The notes: generated by a model from the sequence alone, not told the origin. DNA of 64,000 nucleotides from Vibrio sp. AND4 (GCF_000171815.1 NZ_ABGR01000002.1:1-64000); one strand, 5' to 3'; shown: positions 36,704 to 46,378, numbered from the stretch's first letter. Program-made: numbers and translations.

Positions 36704-37747
36704 TTAAAAGTCGTAGCGCAGTCCAAGTGTGATTGCATCGTCATCACTGTCTTTATTTTTGGAGGCGAGTTCTCGGTCGTAGGTTAATGATAAGTAGGTG
36801 CGTCGGGCTAATGTCCACTGGCCCTCTACGCGCCAATCCTCTTTCTCGTAGATGTCCTCGTCTTTTTGGTCTAGGAAGCTGTAACCCGCTAACACTTTGA
36901 AGCTATTCCATTTATATGCGACGATGGAATCCATTCCGAAATATTTATCTTCACTTCCTCCATCTTCATTGATCTTGACGTAATCAGCGGTAACACCAAA
37001 CGTGACACCTTTTAAAGACAGTTCTATGCCACCCATAATTTGATCGTGTTGCTCACGCTTGGTATCAGTATTGCTTTCATCACGGTTGAATTGACTGATT
37101 GCGAGAGCAGGAGATAATTTGAAACCATCGCCTTTATAATTCATTCGGTAACTGGCCAACATGCCGTTATCAAGACGGTCATTCTCACCATTTCCCATTA
37201 CATAAGCGGCTTGAAATTCATGAATTCCAAAGTTGCCGTTGTACTGTAAAGTTGCGTCTTGGCGGTTATATTTGTAAGAAGTATCAATGGACGAAATGCC
37301 ATAGTTATAGATGCCGGGAGTGTAGTTTTTGTATTTGTCGGTCATTTTCATAACCTGATACATTGGGTTTTTAGTGCGGCCAAAGATCACCATACCCCAA
37401 TTACTATTCTCGATACCTAAGTAATTGTATCGAGCTTCTAAGTCTTCACCCTCGTCAAGGCGAGTATCATTTGTTTCTGTGCGCATTTGCCATTCAAATT
37501 TACCAATGACTCGGCTATTTTCAATTGCGCTTAGCTCTCTACTCATATTAAAACCAAGGCGACCACTCATTCTTCCTGACCAATCGTCTTCGCTGGCAAA
37601 ACTTTCGTCTCCTTTAGCTATCTGACCTTCTAATCGACCGTAGATGTCTAGTTTGTTGGTTTCATCATCATAAACGTTTTGTGCCTGAGCGAACGACGCG
37701 AGGCATAGGGTAGGTAAAAGGGTTAAGAGAGTTTTAGTTCTAGTCAT
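36704..37747 (-). CDS. Outer membrane porin
   Basis: 347 residues from the ATG at 37747, which follows GGAATGAGCATA; signal peptide ends at SFAQAQ. The mature part is a general-porin barrel of the Gram-negative porin_4 type (KLDIYGRLEGQIAKGDES at the N-terminus, ITLGLRYDF as the closing strand with terminal Phe). The trimeric pore would let small hydrophilic solutes in. First gene of an operon with the SGNH hydrolase. A hairpin about 65 bases upstream may terminate or attenuate the leader. Unlike OmpU it is embedded in a catabolic cluster, so a specific substrate is likely. Confidence 0.88.
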   Translation of the reverse strand: MTRTKTLLTLLPTLCLASFAQAQNVYDDETNKLDIYGRLEGQIAKGDESFASEDDWSGRMSGRLGFNMSRELSAIENSRVIGKFEWQMRTETNDTRLDEGEDLEARYNYLGIENSNWGMVIFGRTKNPMYQVMKMTDKYKNYTPGIYNYGISSIDTSYKYNRQDATLQYNGNFGIHEFQAAYVMGNGENDRLDNGMLASYRMNYKGDGFKLSPALAISQFNRDESNTDTKREQHDQIMGGIELSLKGVTFGVTADYVKINEDGGSEDKYFGMDSIVAYKWNSFKVLAGYSFLDQKDEDIYEKEDWRVEGQWTLARRTYLSLTYDRELASKNKDSDDDAITLGLRYDF

Positions 37748-38390
37748 TATGCTCATTCCATGCTTGTTATTGGAAACGGTTGCATCGTAATGAGTGGTTT
37801 GGTTAAAAAATAAGGGAATTTCCGCTTCCCTTTTTAAATATTGATAGATCTCTTATTTCAGTTTGATTTTGTTATCTGAGTCATCCGTTTGGCTCTATAA
37901 CTTTCGATAAAGACCCGAAAAGCTAAGGAGAGAGCGCTAATAATGTGGTGAGACTGTGACCCAGTTAAAGCTATTGTTATAAATTATGAACAAAATACGC
38001 ATGTGATGAGAAAGAAAAATTCCCACTGCTTTATTTGATGCTAAAAGTATGATGCGAAAAGAACAAACTTTATATAATTCATTGCCTTATTAAGTTGTTG
38101 GAAGGTGGGAATAATGGGAAATTCAATTTCTCATTACGAGCTGATCAAGAAAATTAGAGCAAAATTGAGTGATGTGTTTTTATTTAAATTGTGATCGAGG
38201 TTGCTCGAAGGATAGAGACATAAGGGTGAATCACGACAACTATTTAAATAAGTGGTGATTTAACGAGCGGTAAAGAAGGGGAGTTTTAATTGCCTCACAC
38301 TTTTTCTAGAGAAAGGGCACTTCCCATGTTGCTACTAGGCCCTAAGAAACAAGATAGCGGTGACTCGATACTTAAAAAAAGGTGAAACAT
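37748..38390. promoter_or_regulatory. Divergent regulatory region of the porin and DcuC operons
   Basis: About 640 bases between divergent operons. The minus-strand leader has a hairpin AAGGGAA / TTCCCTT at 37812-37834 with an A/T-run on either side. Related GGGAA or TTCCC motifs recur at about 38027 and 38105-38125 (AATTCCCAC, GGTGGGAATAATGGGAAATT). They are candidate operators for the neighbouring RpiR protein. No site was matched to a known consensus. Confidence 0.45.
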
Positions 38391-39752
38391 ATGGTCGCTC
38401 TACTCGCTCTGCCGATTGTTTTCGGGGCAGGATTCCTAATCATCAAGAAGTACAATACACAAGCAGTATTGTTCGGCTCTGGTATTTTAATGATGCTGAT
38501 AGGCTTCATTGTTGGTGGCCCTGATTTCTTACCAAAAGGGGTAAGCTCTTCAGGTGCTACCGTGGTTGACTTCTTTTTGGTGATTAAATCGATTTCTTCC
38601 TCAACATTGGCCAAGCTTGGTTTAATCATCATGGCGGTAGGTGGTTTCTCGAAATACATGGGTTATATCGGTGCAGCAAACGCGCTGGTTAAAGTGACGA
38701 CTAAACCGCTCTCCGTGATTAATAACCCATACATCATCCTCGCTCTTGCTTATATTTTGGGCCAGTTTTTGAACGTATTTATCCCAAGCGCCGTTGGTCT
38801 GGCGATGTTGCTTTTGGTTGCCTTATATCCCGTTTTGGTGGGGATTGGTTGCACCCCTGCATCGGTAGCTGCAGTACTTGCAACAACCGCATGTTTGGAT
38901 TTAGGGCCTGCTTCTGGAGCGTCCAATAAAGCCGCAGAAGTAATTGGTATTGATGCCGCTTCTTACTTTGTTGAACATCAACTGTTTGTCGGAGTGTGTA
39001 CGGCAATTGTGATTGCGGTTCTGCATTTTGTTTGTCAAAAATGGTTTGATAAACGGGATGAAGCCAATGGTATTTCTTACGAACTGCAAGCTAAAGAAGA
39101 CACTTCTCGCGAGGCGCCAGTATGGTTTGCTGCATTGCCTGTTCTTCCTCTTGTACTCCTTCTGACATTCAGCAAGTTCGCGATTACGTCTGTCAAGATT
39201 GATGTCGTCACTGCGATGTTTATTAGTTTGGCAGTTGCTATGGTGTGCGATTACCTTTATTCAAAAGATGGCAAAGCGGTTGCAGCCTCACTTAAGGTTT
39301 ATTTACAAGGCATGGGTGATGTGTTCGCTGGTGTTGTCTCGCTAATTATCGCTGCACAAACTTTTGTTGTGGGGCTTAAAGCAATTGGCTTTATTTCCGG
39401 TATGTTGGGTGTTGCCACGCACCTTGGTTTTGGTTACACCATGATGGTGATCATGCTAGTCGCTATCATAGGTGTTACGGCATTAATGTCAGGCTCCGGT
39501 AATGCGGCGTTCTTCAGCTTTTCCAATTTAGCTCCGGATGTAGCGACGCACGTTGGTGTCTCAACGGCGGCCCTTGCACTTCCAATGCAGTTGTCAGCTG
39601 GTATTTTCCGTTCTTTTTCTCCGGTTGCGGGCGTTGTAATTGCATGTGCTGGCGTGGCGGGTATTCCTCCCACTGAGCTAGTCAAACGAACCGCGATTCC
39701 AATGATGGGCGGTTTGATTACTGTTCTTCTAATTACATTTATTGGCGCATAG
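38391..39752 (+). CDS. DcuC family C4-dicarboxylate carrier
   Basis: Inner-membrane transporter of 453 residues from ATG 38391 (AAAGGTG six bases upstream), about twelve helices. DcuC proteins exchange or take up C4-dicarboxylates such as fumarate, malate and succinate; family features include YILGQFLNVFIPSAVGLAM, the CLDLGPASGASNKAAE loop and a C-terminal RSFSPVAGVVIACAGVAGIP. In this context, followed at 10 bases by a fumarate-releasing lyase and malic enzyme, it probably imports a dicarboxylate-like substrate rather than excreting succinate. Known DcuC roles are anaerobic; the substrate here is an inference. Confidence 0.88.
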   Translation: MVALLALPIVFGAGFLIIKKYNTQAVLFGSGILMMLIGFIVGGPDFLPKGVSSSGATVVDFFLVIKSISSSTLAKLGLIIMAVGGFSKYMGYIGAANALVKVTTKPLSVINNPYIILALAYILGQFLNVFIPSAVGLAMLLLVALYPVLVGIGCTPASVAAVLATTACLDLGPASGASNKAAEVIGIDAASYFVEHQLFVGVCTAIVIAVLHFVCQKWFDKRDEANGISYELQAKEDTSREAPVWFAALPVLPLVLLLTFSKFAITSVKIDVVTAMFISLAVAMVCDYLYSKDGKAVAASLKVYLQGMGDVFAGVVSLIIAAQTFVVGLKAIGFISGMLGVATHLGFGYTMMVIMLVAIIGVTALMSGSGNAAFFSFSNLAPDVATHVGVSTAALALPMQLSAGIFRSFSPVAGVVIACAGVAGIPPTELVKRTAIPMMGGLITVLLITFIGA

Positions 39753-39762
39753 GAAAGAAGAT

Positions 39763-41127
39763 ATGCATGGCTCAAACACTTCCGTCTTTGACTCGACACT
39801 CTATTCGCCACTGTTCACACAGGCCGAAATGAAACGTATTTGGTCAGACGAAAACTTGATTCGTACTTGGTTAACTTTTGAGGTTTCAATCGCCGAAGTG
39901 CAAGCAGAGTTGGGATTGATTCCTTGCTCTGCTGTCGCCTCGATTGATCACGTATGTAATTTACAAAATATAGATTGGGAACGGTTAGCGCGAGAGACTC
40001 AAGAGGTCGGTATGGCAATCAAACCGCTTGTTGATCAGCTTGCTGAGCTTGGCGGCGAAGACGTCAAAAAGTACTTACATTGGGGATGTACGACACAAGA
40101 TTTGCTCGATACAAGTTTAGCAATGCGAGTTAAGCAGACTCTGGACATTGTTCGTGGACAATTAGTGACATTAGGCAATCAGTTAAAGCTGATGGCGTTA
40201 AAACACAAACAAACGGTCATGGTGGCTAGAACCAACGCTATGGACGCTTTACCGACGACTTGGGGGCTTCAAGTGAGCAGTTACCTCCAAGAGATCTCTC
40301 GTCATATAGTGCGCCTTGATGAGATTTACCCAAGAGCAACAACTGGAATGTATGGTGGGGCTGTCGGTAATTTGTCTTCGATTGGAGAAGAAGGGCTTCA
40401 CGTTCGCAAACGCCTGTTTGCTAAATTGCAGCTTACAGAACCAAAAGGGCTCGGAAATGCGAGCTTGGATCATATCGCGGAACTCGTCCAGTTCTTTGCG
40501 CTGGTGCATGGTTCCTTGTGTCGTATCGCGAATGATACCGAAACCATGGGTAGGGCTTCGATTGGTGAAGTGCGTGAGGGTGAGGCGGGCGGAAGTTCAA
40601 GCACTATGCCTCACAAAGCGAATCCCCGCGGAGCCAATATGATCCAAACTCTATCTCGAATGGGGTGGATGTACGCTTCGGGAGCGCCAAATTTAATGGA
40701 TCAGCGAGACGTTCGTTCTGCTTCTATGCGTGTATTGAATTGGAGTTTGGTTCCTGAGGCTTCACTTGCGTTATCGACATCATTAGAAAGAGCCGAGCGT
40801 CTCATGGCAAACCTCATTGTTAATGAGAGCAAAATGCTTGAGAACTTCTCAGCTTCTCGTAACTTCATTATGTCTGAAGCGGTGATGATGAAGGTGGCAG
40901 CAAAAGTAGGCAGAGCTGATGGCTATAACAAAGTCAAAGTGGCTATTGCGAATGCGCCAGAGCACGGTGAACTCGCAAATGTGCTCAAGCAAGATCACGG
41001 TGTTTCCGCGATACTTTCTTCAGGTGAAATTGAAGCTGCGTGCGACCCTAAACACTACTTAGGTTGTAACGAAACCTTGATAGACGAAGCGATAGAACAA
41101 TACCAAAAGGTGGCTGGCGAATGTTAA
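39763..41127 (+). CDS. Fumarate lyase superfamily enzyme (adenylosuccinate lyase/CMLE-like)
   Basis: 454 residues from the ATG at 39763. Class II fumarase/aspartase superfamily, which removes fumarate from a succinyl or similar substrate. The signature loop is [17 protein letters not shown] (about 283-299), with the catalytic Ser; [12 protein letters not shown] (about 106) is the first conserved region. The PHKxNP form groups it with adenylosuccinate lyases and carboxymuconate cycloisomerases, not with aspartase or fumarase C (PGKxNP). It is unlikely to be PurB, which belongs with housekeeping genes. Lying between a dicarboxylate carrier and malic enzyme, it probably cleaves an imported N- or C-succinyl compound. 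It overlaps maeA by 7 bases. Confidence 0.85.
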   Translation: MHGSNTSVFDSTLYSPLFTQAEMKRIWSDENLIRTWLTFEVSIAEVQAELGLIPCSAVASIDHVCNLQNIDWERLARETQEVGMAIKPLVDQLAELGGEDVKKYLHWGCTTQDLLDTSLAMRVKQTLDIVRGQLVTLGNQLKLMALKHKQTVMVARTNAMDALPTTWGLQVSSYLQEISRHIVRLDEIYPRATTGMYGGAVGNLSSIGEEGLHVRKRLFAKLQLTEPKGLGNASLDHIAELVQFFALVHGSLCRIANDTETMGRASIGEVREGEAGGSSSTMPHKANPRGANMIQTLSRMGWMYASGAPNLMDQRDVRSASMRVLNWSLVPEASLALSTSLERAERLMANLIVNESKMLENFSASRNFIMSEAVMMKVAAKVGRADGYNKVKVAIANAPEHGELANVLKQDHGVSAILSSGEIEAACDPKHYLGCNETLIDEAIEQYQKVAGEC

Positions 41128-42800
41128 AGAAACTCTTTATACGACAAGCGGGCAATACACTGCTTAATACACCATTGCTCAATAAGGGTAGTGCTTTTTC
41201 ATTGGAAGAACGTAAGAGCTTTAATCTCACTGGGCTTTTACCCGCGAACATCGAGAGTATTGATGAACAGGCCAGTCGAGCATATGAGCAGTTCTCGCTG
41301 TTTTCCTCTTCGATGGATAAACACATCTACCTACGCAATATTCAAGATACCAACGAGACGCTCTACTACAAACTCATTAATCAACATATCGAAGAGATGA
41401 TGCCGATCATATACACGCCAACGGTAGGAGATGCATGTCAAAAATTCTCTCAGATCTACCGCCGTAACCGTGGTTTGTTTTTGAGTTTTGACGACAAAGA
41501 TGAGCTTGAAGAATTGTTAAACAATGCGCCTAATACTGACGTGAAAGTGATCGTTATTACGGATGGTGAGCGAATACTTGGTCTGGGTGACCAAGGCATT
41601 GGAGGCATGGGAATTCCAATTGGAAAGCTTGCCTTGTACACGGCATGTGGCGGGATCAATCCTGAACATACTTTGCCGATAGTGTTGGATGTTGGAACAA
41701 ACAACTCAGCGCTTCTCTCTGATCCAATGTACATGGGATGGCGTCATCCTCGTATTTCTGGCGAGCAATACTATGACTTTGTTGATGATTGCTTAAAAGC
41801 CATTCGTCAACGATGGCCTGATGCTCTGATTCAATTTGAAGACTTCGCACAAACAAACGCGATGCCTCTGCTTACTCGCTATCAAGATAAGTTTTGCTGC
41901 TTTAATGATGACATACAAGGCACTGCCTCCGTCACGGTAGGAACATTACTGGCTGCTGCGAATGTTATGGGTAAAAAACTTTCTGATCAGAAAGTGGTTT
42001 TTGCAGGCGCGGGATCGGCAGGTTGTGGCATTGCTGAGGCGGTAGTTGCTCAAATGATGGCAGAAGGCATATCAGAACAGCAGGCGCGTAACCAAGTATT
42101 TATGGTCGACCGATGGGGAATGCTAGAGCAAGGCATGACGGGGTTACTTGATTTCCAGAAGAACCTTTCTCAACCTGTTTCGATGAGAAAAACGTGGGGA
42201 ATTCAAGCAAATAATGAGATCAGTTTACTTGATGTAATCCAGCATGCTAAACCAGATGTTCTTATCGGTGTGACAGGCGTACCGGGATTGTTTAACCAAG
42301 CGATTATCGAGAGCATGGCAACAGGGTGTGAGCGACCTGTTGTGATGCCACTTTCAAACCCAACCAGCCGCGTAGAGGCGAAGCCAAGCGATATCATTAC
42401 TTGGACGAAAGGCAAAGCCATTGTCGCAACGGGTAGTCCATTTCCTGATGTTATATTCGAAGGGCAGCGTTATCCTATCGCTCAATGTAACAACAGTTAT
42501 ATCTTCCCTGGTGTGGGACTTGGTGTTATTAGTGCGAGTGCGAAGCGAGTTACAAATGAGATGTTACAGCAGGCTAGTATTACACTTGCTCTGATGTCTC
42601 CAATGCTAGAAGGGAAGAATTCATTATTGCCTCCACTCAGTGATATTCAAGCGGTTTCGAGAAAAATTGCCTTGGAGGTAGCGAAAAAGGCTGTCGAGCA
42701 GGGTAAGGCTAATGATAGGACAGAGGAACGTTTACAGGAAAGAATTGACGAAGAATTTTGGTCTGCCCAATATTGTGAATATCGAAGAATAGCCTCTTAA
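41121..42800 (+). CDS. maeA: NAD-dependent malic enzyme
   Basis: Oxidative decarboxylase converting malate to pyruvate, CO2 and NADH. 559 residues, close to E. coli MaeA (565). N-terminal malic domain with [12 protein letters not shown] (about 96, catalytic Tyr) and [20 protein letters not shown] (about 152); metal ligands in FEDFAQTNA and [12 protein letters not shown] (about 240-270); Rossmann motif [14 protein letters not shown] (about 294). It overlaps the lyase stop by 7 bases, so it is translationally coupled. With the class I fumarase elsewhere, it would carry lyase-derived fumarate through malate to pyruvate. Confidence 0.95.
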   Translation: MLKKLFIRQAGNTLLNTPLLNKGSAFSLEERKSFNLTGLLPANIESIDEQASRAYEQFSLFSSSMDKHIYLRNIQDTNETLYYKLINQHIEEMMPIIYTPTVGDACQKFSQIYRRNRGLFLSFDDKDELEELLNNAPNTDVKVIVITDGERILGLGDQGIGGMGIPIGKLALYTACGGINPEHTLPIVLDVGTNNSALLSDPMYMGWRHPRISGEQYYDFVDDCLKAIRQRWPDALIQFEDFAQTNAMPLLTRYQDKFCCFNDDIQGTASVTVGTLLAAANVMGKKLSDQKVVFAGAGSAGCGIAEAVVAQMMAEGISEQQARNQVFMVDRWGMLEQGMTGLLDFQKNLSQPVSMRKTWGIQANNEISLLDVIQHAKPDVLIGVTGVPGLFNQAIIESMATGCERPVVMPLSNPTSRVEAKPSDIITWTKGKAIVATGSPFPDVIFEGQRYPIAQCNNSYIFPGVGLGVISASAKRVTNEMLQQASITLALMSPMLEGKNSLLPPLSDIQAVSRKIALEVAKKAVEQGKANDRTEERLQERIDEEFWSAQYCEYRRIAS

Positions 42801-43033
42801 CCCGATTGGTATGGCTGGGCTACAAGCACGTACCTGAAGTTGCGACCAGCATCATTGGCGTACTGTTCATACTCGGTGCGCTGCACTACCTTAAATTCCA
42901 CATGGGTGTGGAATTTAAGGTCGCATGTTACGCGTTTGCAGGCCTTGTATTATTTAATCCGATTTTCGGCATTAACTGGCGACTGTCCATCAGTAGCTTG
43001 TTGAAGTTGTTGCCTATTTTAGTCATCTATTAA
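42800..43033 (+). pseudogene. Small membrane protein remnant after maeA
   Basis: A 75-codon reading (TTG at 42806) with three hydrophobic stretches ([46 protein letters not shown]). The LFNPIF block recalls small DUF6804-like membrane proteins. There is no ribosome site and the frame is open backwards into maeA, so the N-terminus is probably lost. The middle contains a perfect 14-bp inverted repeat. Likely an eroded accessory gene at the boundary where GC content falls. Confidence 0.45.
42889..42920. repeat. Perfect 14-bp inverted repeat
   Basis: Arms CCTTAAATTCCACA and TGTGGAATTTAAGG with a 4-base loop TGGG. It lies within the membrane protein remnant and is not followed by a T-run. Confidence 0.85.
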
Positions 43034-43160
43034 TATGTTTTTGATGGTTTTAGGAATTGCAGTTAGTTTTATAAAATGTCATGTAAGTGAAATTTTATGG
43101 TTAAGTTTGCCGCAATCAGGATGACACTCACGAATATGCAATTATCTGCTTTCTTTGCAT

Positions 43161-43179
43161 GGTAATGATAATTAATGTC
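43161..43179. promoter_or_regulatory. Fur box upstream of the AIP56-like toxin gene
   Basis: The 19 bases GGTAATGATAATTAATGTC match the classic Fur consensus at 15 of 19 positions by hand alignment, including an unbroken TAATGATAAT core. The site is about 33 bases before the toxin start, where Fur binding would block transcription. It predicts expression when iron is scarce, as in a host. Confidence 0.7.
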
Positions 43180-43212
43180 GTTTGATGTGTTAAATAATAG
43201 TAGGAGTGAATG

Positions 43213-44769
43213 ATGATTGGTAAATCATTGAGTGTGGCAATTTTACTTGTTCTAGCGATGAACACAAAGTTTGTCCTGGCGAATAATGATAGACCTGATC
43301 AACATAGTGACGAGTATGCAGACTATGTTGTAAATACAGGAGCAGACCAGCAATTGACTTACTCTCAACTGGTTGCACTTTCTTCTGCAATATCGAGATC
43401 AGTTGTTTCTAGTTACGGGAGTATAGCTGATCGTCATACTTCAGCAGCAATCGAATATACATTGATAGATGCACTATTTAATTCACCAACATTCCAACAT
43501 TCTGTCGCGTTTGGTTTAAATAATAATAGAGAAAATGTGGGTCAAATTCTATTTACTAATGAGTATGAAATTAGCGAGGAGCGAGAAGGAGATTTTTCTG
43601 ATGTAGATGATGTTGAAATCGACGATATCGCATATTCTGACGCTGATCAGGTTCCTTTAATTGCAAGTCATGAGGCCCGAGAAGATGATTATGGTAATCC
43701 AGTCGTAAATATTGGTGCAGCCCCTCGTATTGATTCCAGTGAATACTCTTGGTGGCAAGAAGCGTTAATTCATGAAGTGATTCATCATATTACGGGGTCT
43801 TCGGATACTGATGAAGTAGATAGGCATGGGCCCACTGAAATTTTAGCTCAAAGAATCGCAAATGAACTTCATTGGCCAATACCAATCTTTAAAGGATATG
43901 CGGACCCTGAGAGAACCCAAGCTTTAAAAGAACGTAATTTTCAGGCTCTGCTTCATACTATCCATCGACATCCTTATGAAGCAGAGGCGCTGCTGAATAG
44001 ACTGGCTACGATTTCCAGTGGTTTGAAAGCTTCACCTAGATTTAGCTTACTCACTTCCTTCTGCTCATCAGGTATCATTGATTTACCCAAACTCCCTGAT
44101 TTTGATGATGATGATTTCAGTATGGGGGCCGCTTTTTTTACCGGTGCTAGTGCCAGTAGCTCAGGTAGTTGTAGCCTAGATGCAGCAGGACGAGTCGATC
44201 CGGTGAGTTCTTCAATCACATTTGAAGGTGGGCAATTGCTGATTCAAAGAGATCTGAAAAACCTCAACTTGCTCGTGGCAGAATTAGCTTTTATGAGAGC
44301 TAAAAATAAAGGGGGATTTTACAGTAAGAAGTCGAAATCTTGGAAACATTGGTATAAAGATTCCGCATGGAAGCACCTGTTTGGTTACGGTATCTATGGA
44401 TACGGTCTGGAAGAAGCTAATGGAAATTCTATTTATGATCCGTATGGCTTAACTTTTAATGATGGTTCATTTTCTATTGGTGTCGTTGGTCAAGATGTGA
44501 ATAAAAATACCATTAGTGATAATTTCACGAGGTTAGCAGGTACTAATTGGCATACTATAAAGTACGCTGGCCAAATGTTTTTTGACAAGAATGGAAGACC
44601 TGTTGTACTCGTTATCACTGACGCTTTGACTGGTGGATTTGGTTCCGGATGGTCTTTTATATATAATAATGGCAAATGGCAATATGAATCCAAAGATGAC
44701 TGGGATGATCGTTTTTTTAAAGGCTCGACATTATCATTGGATCCTCACGCACCAAAATTTAAACTTTAG
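43213..44769 (+). CDS. AIP56-like secreted AB toxin with NleC-type zinc metalloprotease domain
   Basis: Secreted protein of 518 residues from the second ATG, six bases after AGGAG. A signal peptide ends at VLA/NNDRP (about 23 residues). Next is an M85/NleC-like zinc protease domain (to about 270) with ALIHEVIHHITGSSDTDE, the HExxH site, and HGPTEILAQRIANELHW. A linker holds two cysteines 36 residues apart (TSFCSSG and SGSCSLDA), then a C-terminal domain of about 195 residues (WKHLFGYGIYGYGLEEANGN). This is the layout of AIP56 of Photobacterium damselae, also about 520 residues, with catalytic and receptor-binding parts joined across a disulfide loop with cysteines 36 apart; AIP56 cleaves NF-kappaB p65. 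Type III NleC has no signal peptide, so Sec export is expected here. Low GC and accessory flanks suggest transfer. Confidence 0.9.
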   Translation: MIGKSLSVAILLVLAMNTKFVLANNDRPDQHSDEYADYVVNTGADQQLTYSQLVALSSAISRSVVSSYGSIADRHTSAAIEYTLIDALFNSPTFQHSVAFGLNNNRENVGQILFTNEYEISEEREGDFSDVDDVEIDDIAYSDADQVPLIASHEAREDDYGNPVVNIGAAPRIDSSEYSWWQEALIHEVIHHITGSSDTDEVDRHGPTEILAQRIANELHWPIPIFKGYADPERTQALKERNFQALLHTIHRHPYEAEALLNRLATISSGLKASPRFSLLTSFCSSGIIDLPKLPDFDDDDFSMGAAFFTGASASSSGSCSLDAAGRVDPVSSSITFEGGQLLIQRDLKNLNLLVAELAFMRAKNKGGFYSKKSKSWKHWYKDSAWKHLFGYGIYGYGLEEANGNSIYDPYGLTFNDGSFSIGVVGQDVNKNTISDNFTRLAGTNWHTIKYAGQMFFDKNGRPVVLVITDALTGGFGSGWSFIYNNGKWQYESKDDWDDRFFKGSTLSLDPHAPKFKL

Positions 44770-44871
44770 TGCCCATTACTAATTGTGGAAGCTTTAAAAA
44801 CATCTAAGGTTACTGCCACTGAAGTAAAAAGTATTTTACCAAGCCTTAAAGCAGTACATGTGATCTGATTT

Positions 44872-44906
44872 AAAAGGCAGCCGGACTTATTTCTGCTGCC
44901 TTTATT
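44872..44906 (+). terminator. Terminator after the toxin gene
   Basis: Stem AAAGGCAGC / GCTGCCTTT with an 11-14 base loop, about 100 bases past the toxin stop. Confidence 0.78.
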
Positions 44907-45201
44907 TCCTAAAATTAAGGTTAACTCATTAGGTTTTTACTGAATACTGTTACCTTGCTGTTCGAATCACACACGTCACATCTAAGAGCATAATAAGGAG
45001 CGAGTTTTCAACTTGCGTTTACTCGTCACAATCAAGTTTGTCACGCTTTTATTTATATACTGATTATTTATAAAAGTGGTTGATACATAATCGTCTAAAA
45101 TCTTCATTTATTAAAAATTTTACCTGTGAATAACTTTCTTGTTTAGATAATAGTCTCTTAAAGTGTACTATGTTGGACGAAATTTTTGAGAGGGGAATAT
45201 T
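44907..45201. other. Gene-free spacer before the MepB-like gene
   Basis: About 295 AT-rich bases. It supplies the GAGGGG ribosome site and presumably the promoter of the next gene; nothing else seen. Confidence 0.4.
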
Positions 45202-45771
45202 TTGTCTGAGTGTAAGTACCTTCATCAGGTAAGTTTGTTTATACGCCATAACTTCACGTCTAAGGGATGCGAGTTAACCAGTCCGATCGCGTTAGATCGA
45301 TATCCTCAGAATAGTAAGTATCAAGCTCTTGAGTTCTCAATCGATGGAAAAAAAGTACTTTACAGAAAGGGCAATGTTACACCAGATAGACCAGGTAATT
45401 TTCTATCAATATGGAAGAGGCCTGAAGAAAATAGTATCCATCCGGGAAAGACGATGCCTTACGAAGAGCATTATTTGGATTATCTTTTCGTTGAGGTTGG
45501 TGATTACGAAACATCGAAGAGAGGTATTTATATCTTCCCGTTGGCTGTTTTGATTAATAAGGGAATCGTAACATCAAACAAAACTAAAGGGAAAATGGCC
45601 TTGAGAGTTTTTCCACCTTGGACTTCAAGCCGCGGAGAGTTGAAGTCGAAAGTATTTTCCGATTCAGCAAAGAAAACCCAGAAGTGGCAGAGTCGTTTCT
45701 TTTTATGGATTGAAGATAATGAGATTGTTGACTTAGACAAGTGCAACAATATTTTCAGTGACTTAAATTAG
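45202..45771 (+). CDS. MepB family protein
   Basis: 189 residues starting at TTG 45202, eight bases after GAGGGG. The family blocks are clear: KVLYRKGNVTPDRPGNFLSI then WKRPEE (about 49-74), YLDYLFVEV, GIYIFPLAVLINKGIVTS (about 108), KGKMALRVFPPWTSSRG (about 129) and TQKWQSRFFLW (about 160). MepB was named from the Staphylococcus mepRAB locus; its function is unknown. Base composition is AT-rich like the flanking toxin. No partner gene is apparent. Confidence 0.85.
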   Translation: MSECKYLHQVSLFIRHNFTSKGCELTSPIALDRYPQNSKYQALEFSIDGKKVLYRKGNVTPDRPGNFLSIWKRPEENSIHPGKTMPYEEHYLDYLFVEVGDYETSKRGIYIFPLAVLINKGIVTSNKTKGKMALRVFPPWTSSRGELKSKVFSDSAKKTQKWQSRFFLWIEDNEIVDLDKCNNIFSDLN

Positions 45772-46015
45772 GTTGATTTACTGTTTTTATAAAAGAGAAA
45801 TGAACATAATATTTCGTTAAAGATCAGGTACCACTACGCCTTCTAAATGCGTGTTTGAGCACACAAATTCATACTGACTTTCTATTTTTTTCAGAAAGAT
45901 AAGTGCTAGCATGTATACTTTATTTTTGATTGAAAAAGGGTGGTAGTTGGCCTGAAAGACGGTAAAAGACCGTATCTCAAGTGTTATTTGGTTGCACTAA
46001 AACGGAGAAAATCAA

Positions 46016-46348
46016 TTGATAGAATTTAAAACAATCGGCTTATTCTTTGTTACGGCAATCGCGGAGATATTGGGTTGTTACTTACCTTATCTCTGGTTAA
46101 AAGAGGACAAGTCAATTTGGCTTTTGGTACCTGCAGCGTTCTTTTTAGCGTTATTCGCATGGTTGCTATCTCTTCACCCAACTGCGGCGGGCAGAGTTTA
46201 TGCGGCGTATGGTGGCGTCTATATTTTTGTCGCCATCATTTGGCTTTGGGTAGTAGATGGTATCCGTCCTAGTTTATGGGATGCACTAGGCGTGTCGGTA
46301 GCACTGTTAGGTATGGCAATCATAATGTTCGCGCCCAGAACCACATAA
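46016..46348 (+). CDS. ynfA: YnfA family small membrane protein
   Basis: 110 residues, four transmembrane helices, related to the small multidrug resistance fold. Family features: [39 protein letters not shown] and [20 protein letters not shown]. Starts at TTG 46016 after ACGGAGAAAATCAA. Some YnfA proteins export cationic dyes and disinfectants; others have no known role. Followed at 30 bases by the DUF3955 gene, possibly co-transcribed. Confidence 0.9.
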   Translation: MIEFKTIGLFFVTAIAEILGCYLPYLWLKEDKSIWLLVPAAFFLALFAWLLSLHPTAAGRVYAAYGGVYIFVAIIWLWVVDGIRPSLWDALGVSVALLGMAIIMFAPRTT

Positions 46349-46378
46349 CATCTTGGATGTTCAAATATTGAGATCACG

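Noticed and set aside
39763..41127. Housekeeping adenylosuccinate lyase purB
   Set aside because: The loop fits that subgroup, but the gene is locked in an operon with a dicarboxylate carrier and malic enzyme, not a purine context.
44785..44868. 27-residue frame after the toxin gene (starting MEALKTSKVTATEVK)
   Set aside because: It has a GTG start without a ribosome site and lies inside the toxin transcript before its terminator; possibly a fragment, but there is not enough to call.
45772..46015. attC-like site after the MepB-like gene
   Set aside because: The repeat pattern seen at the other five places is not present here.
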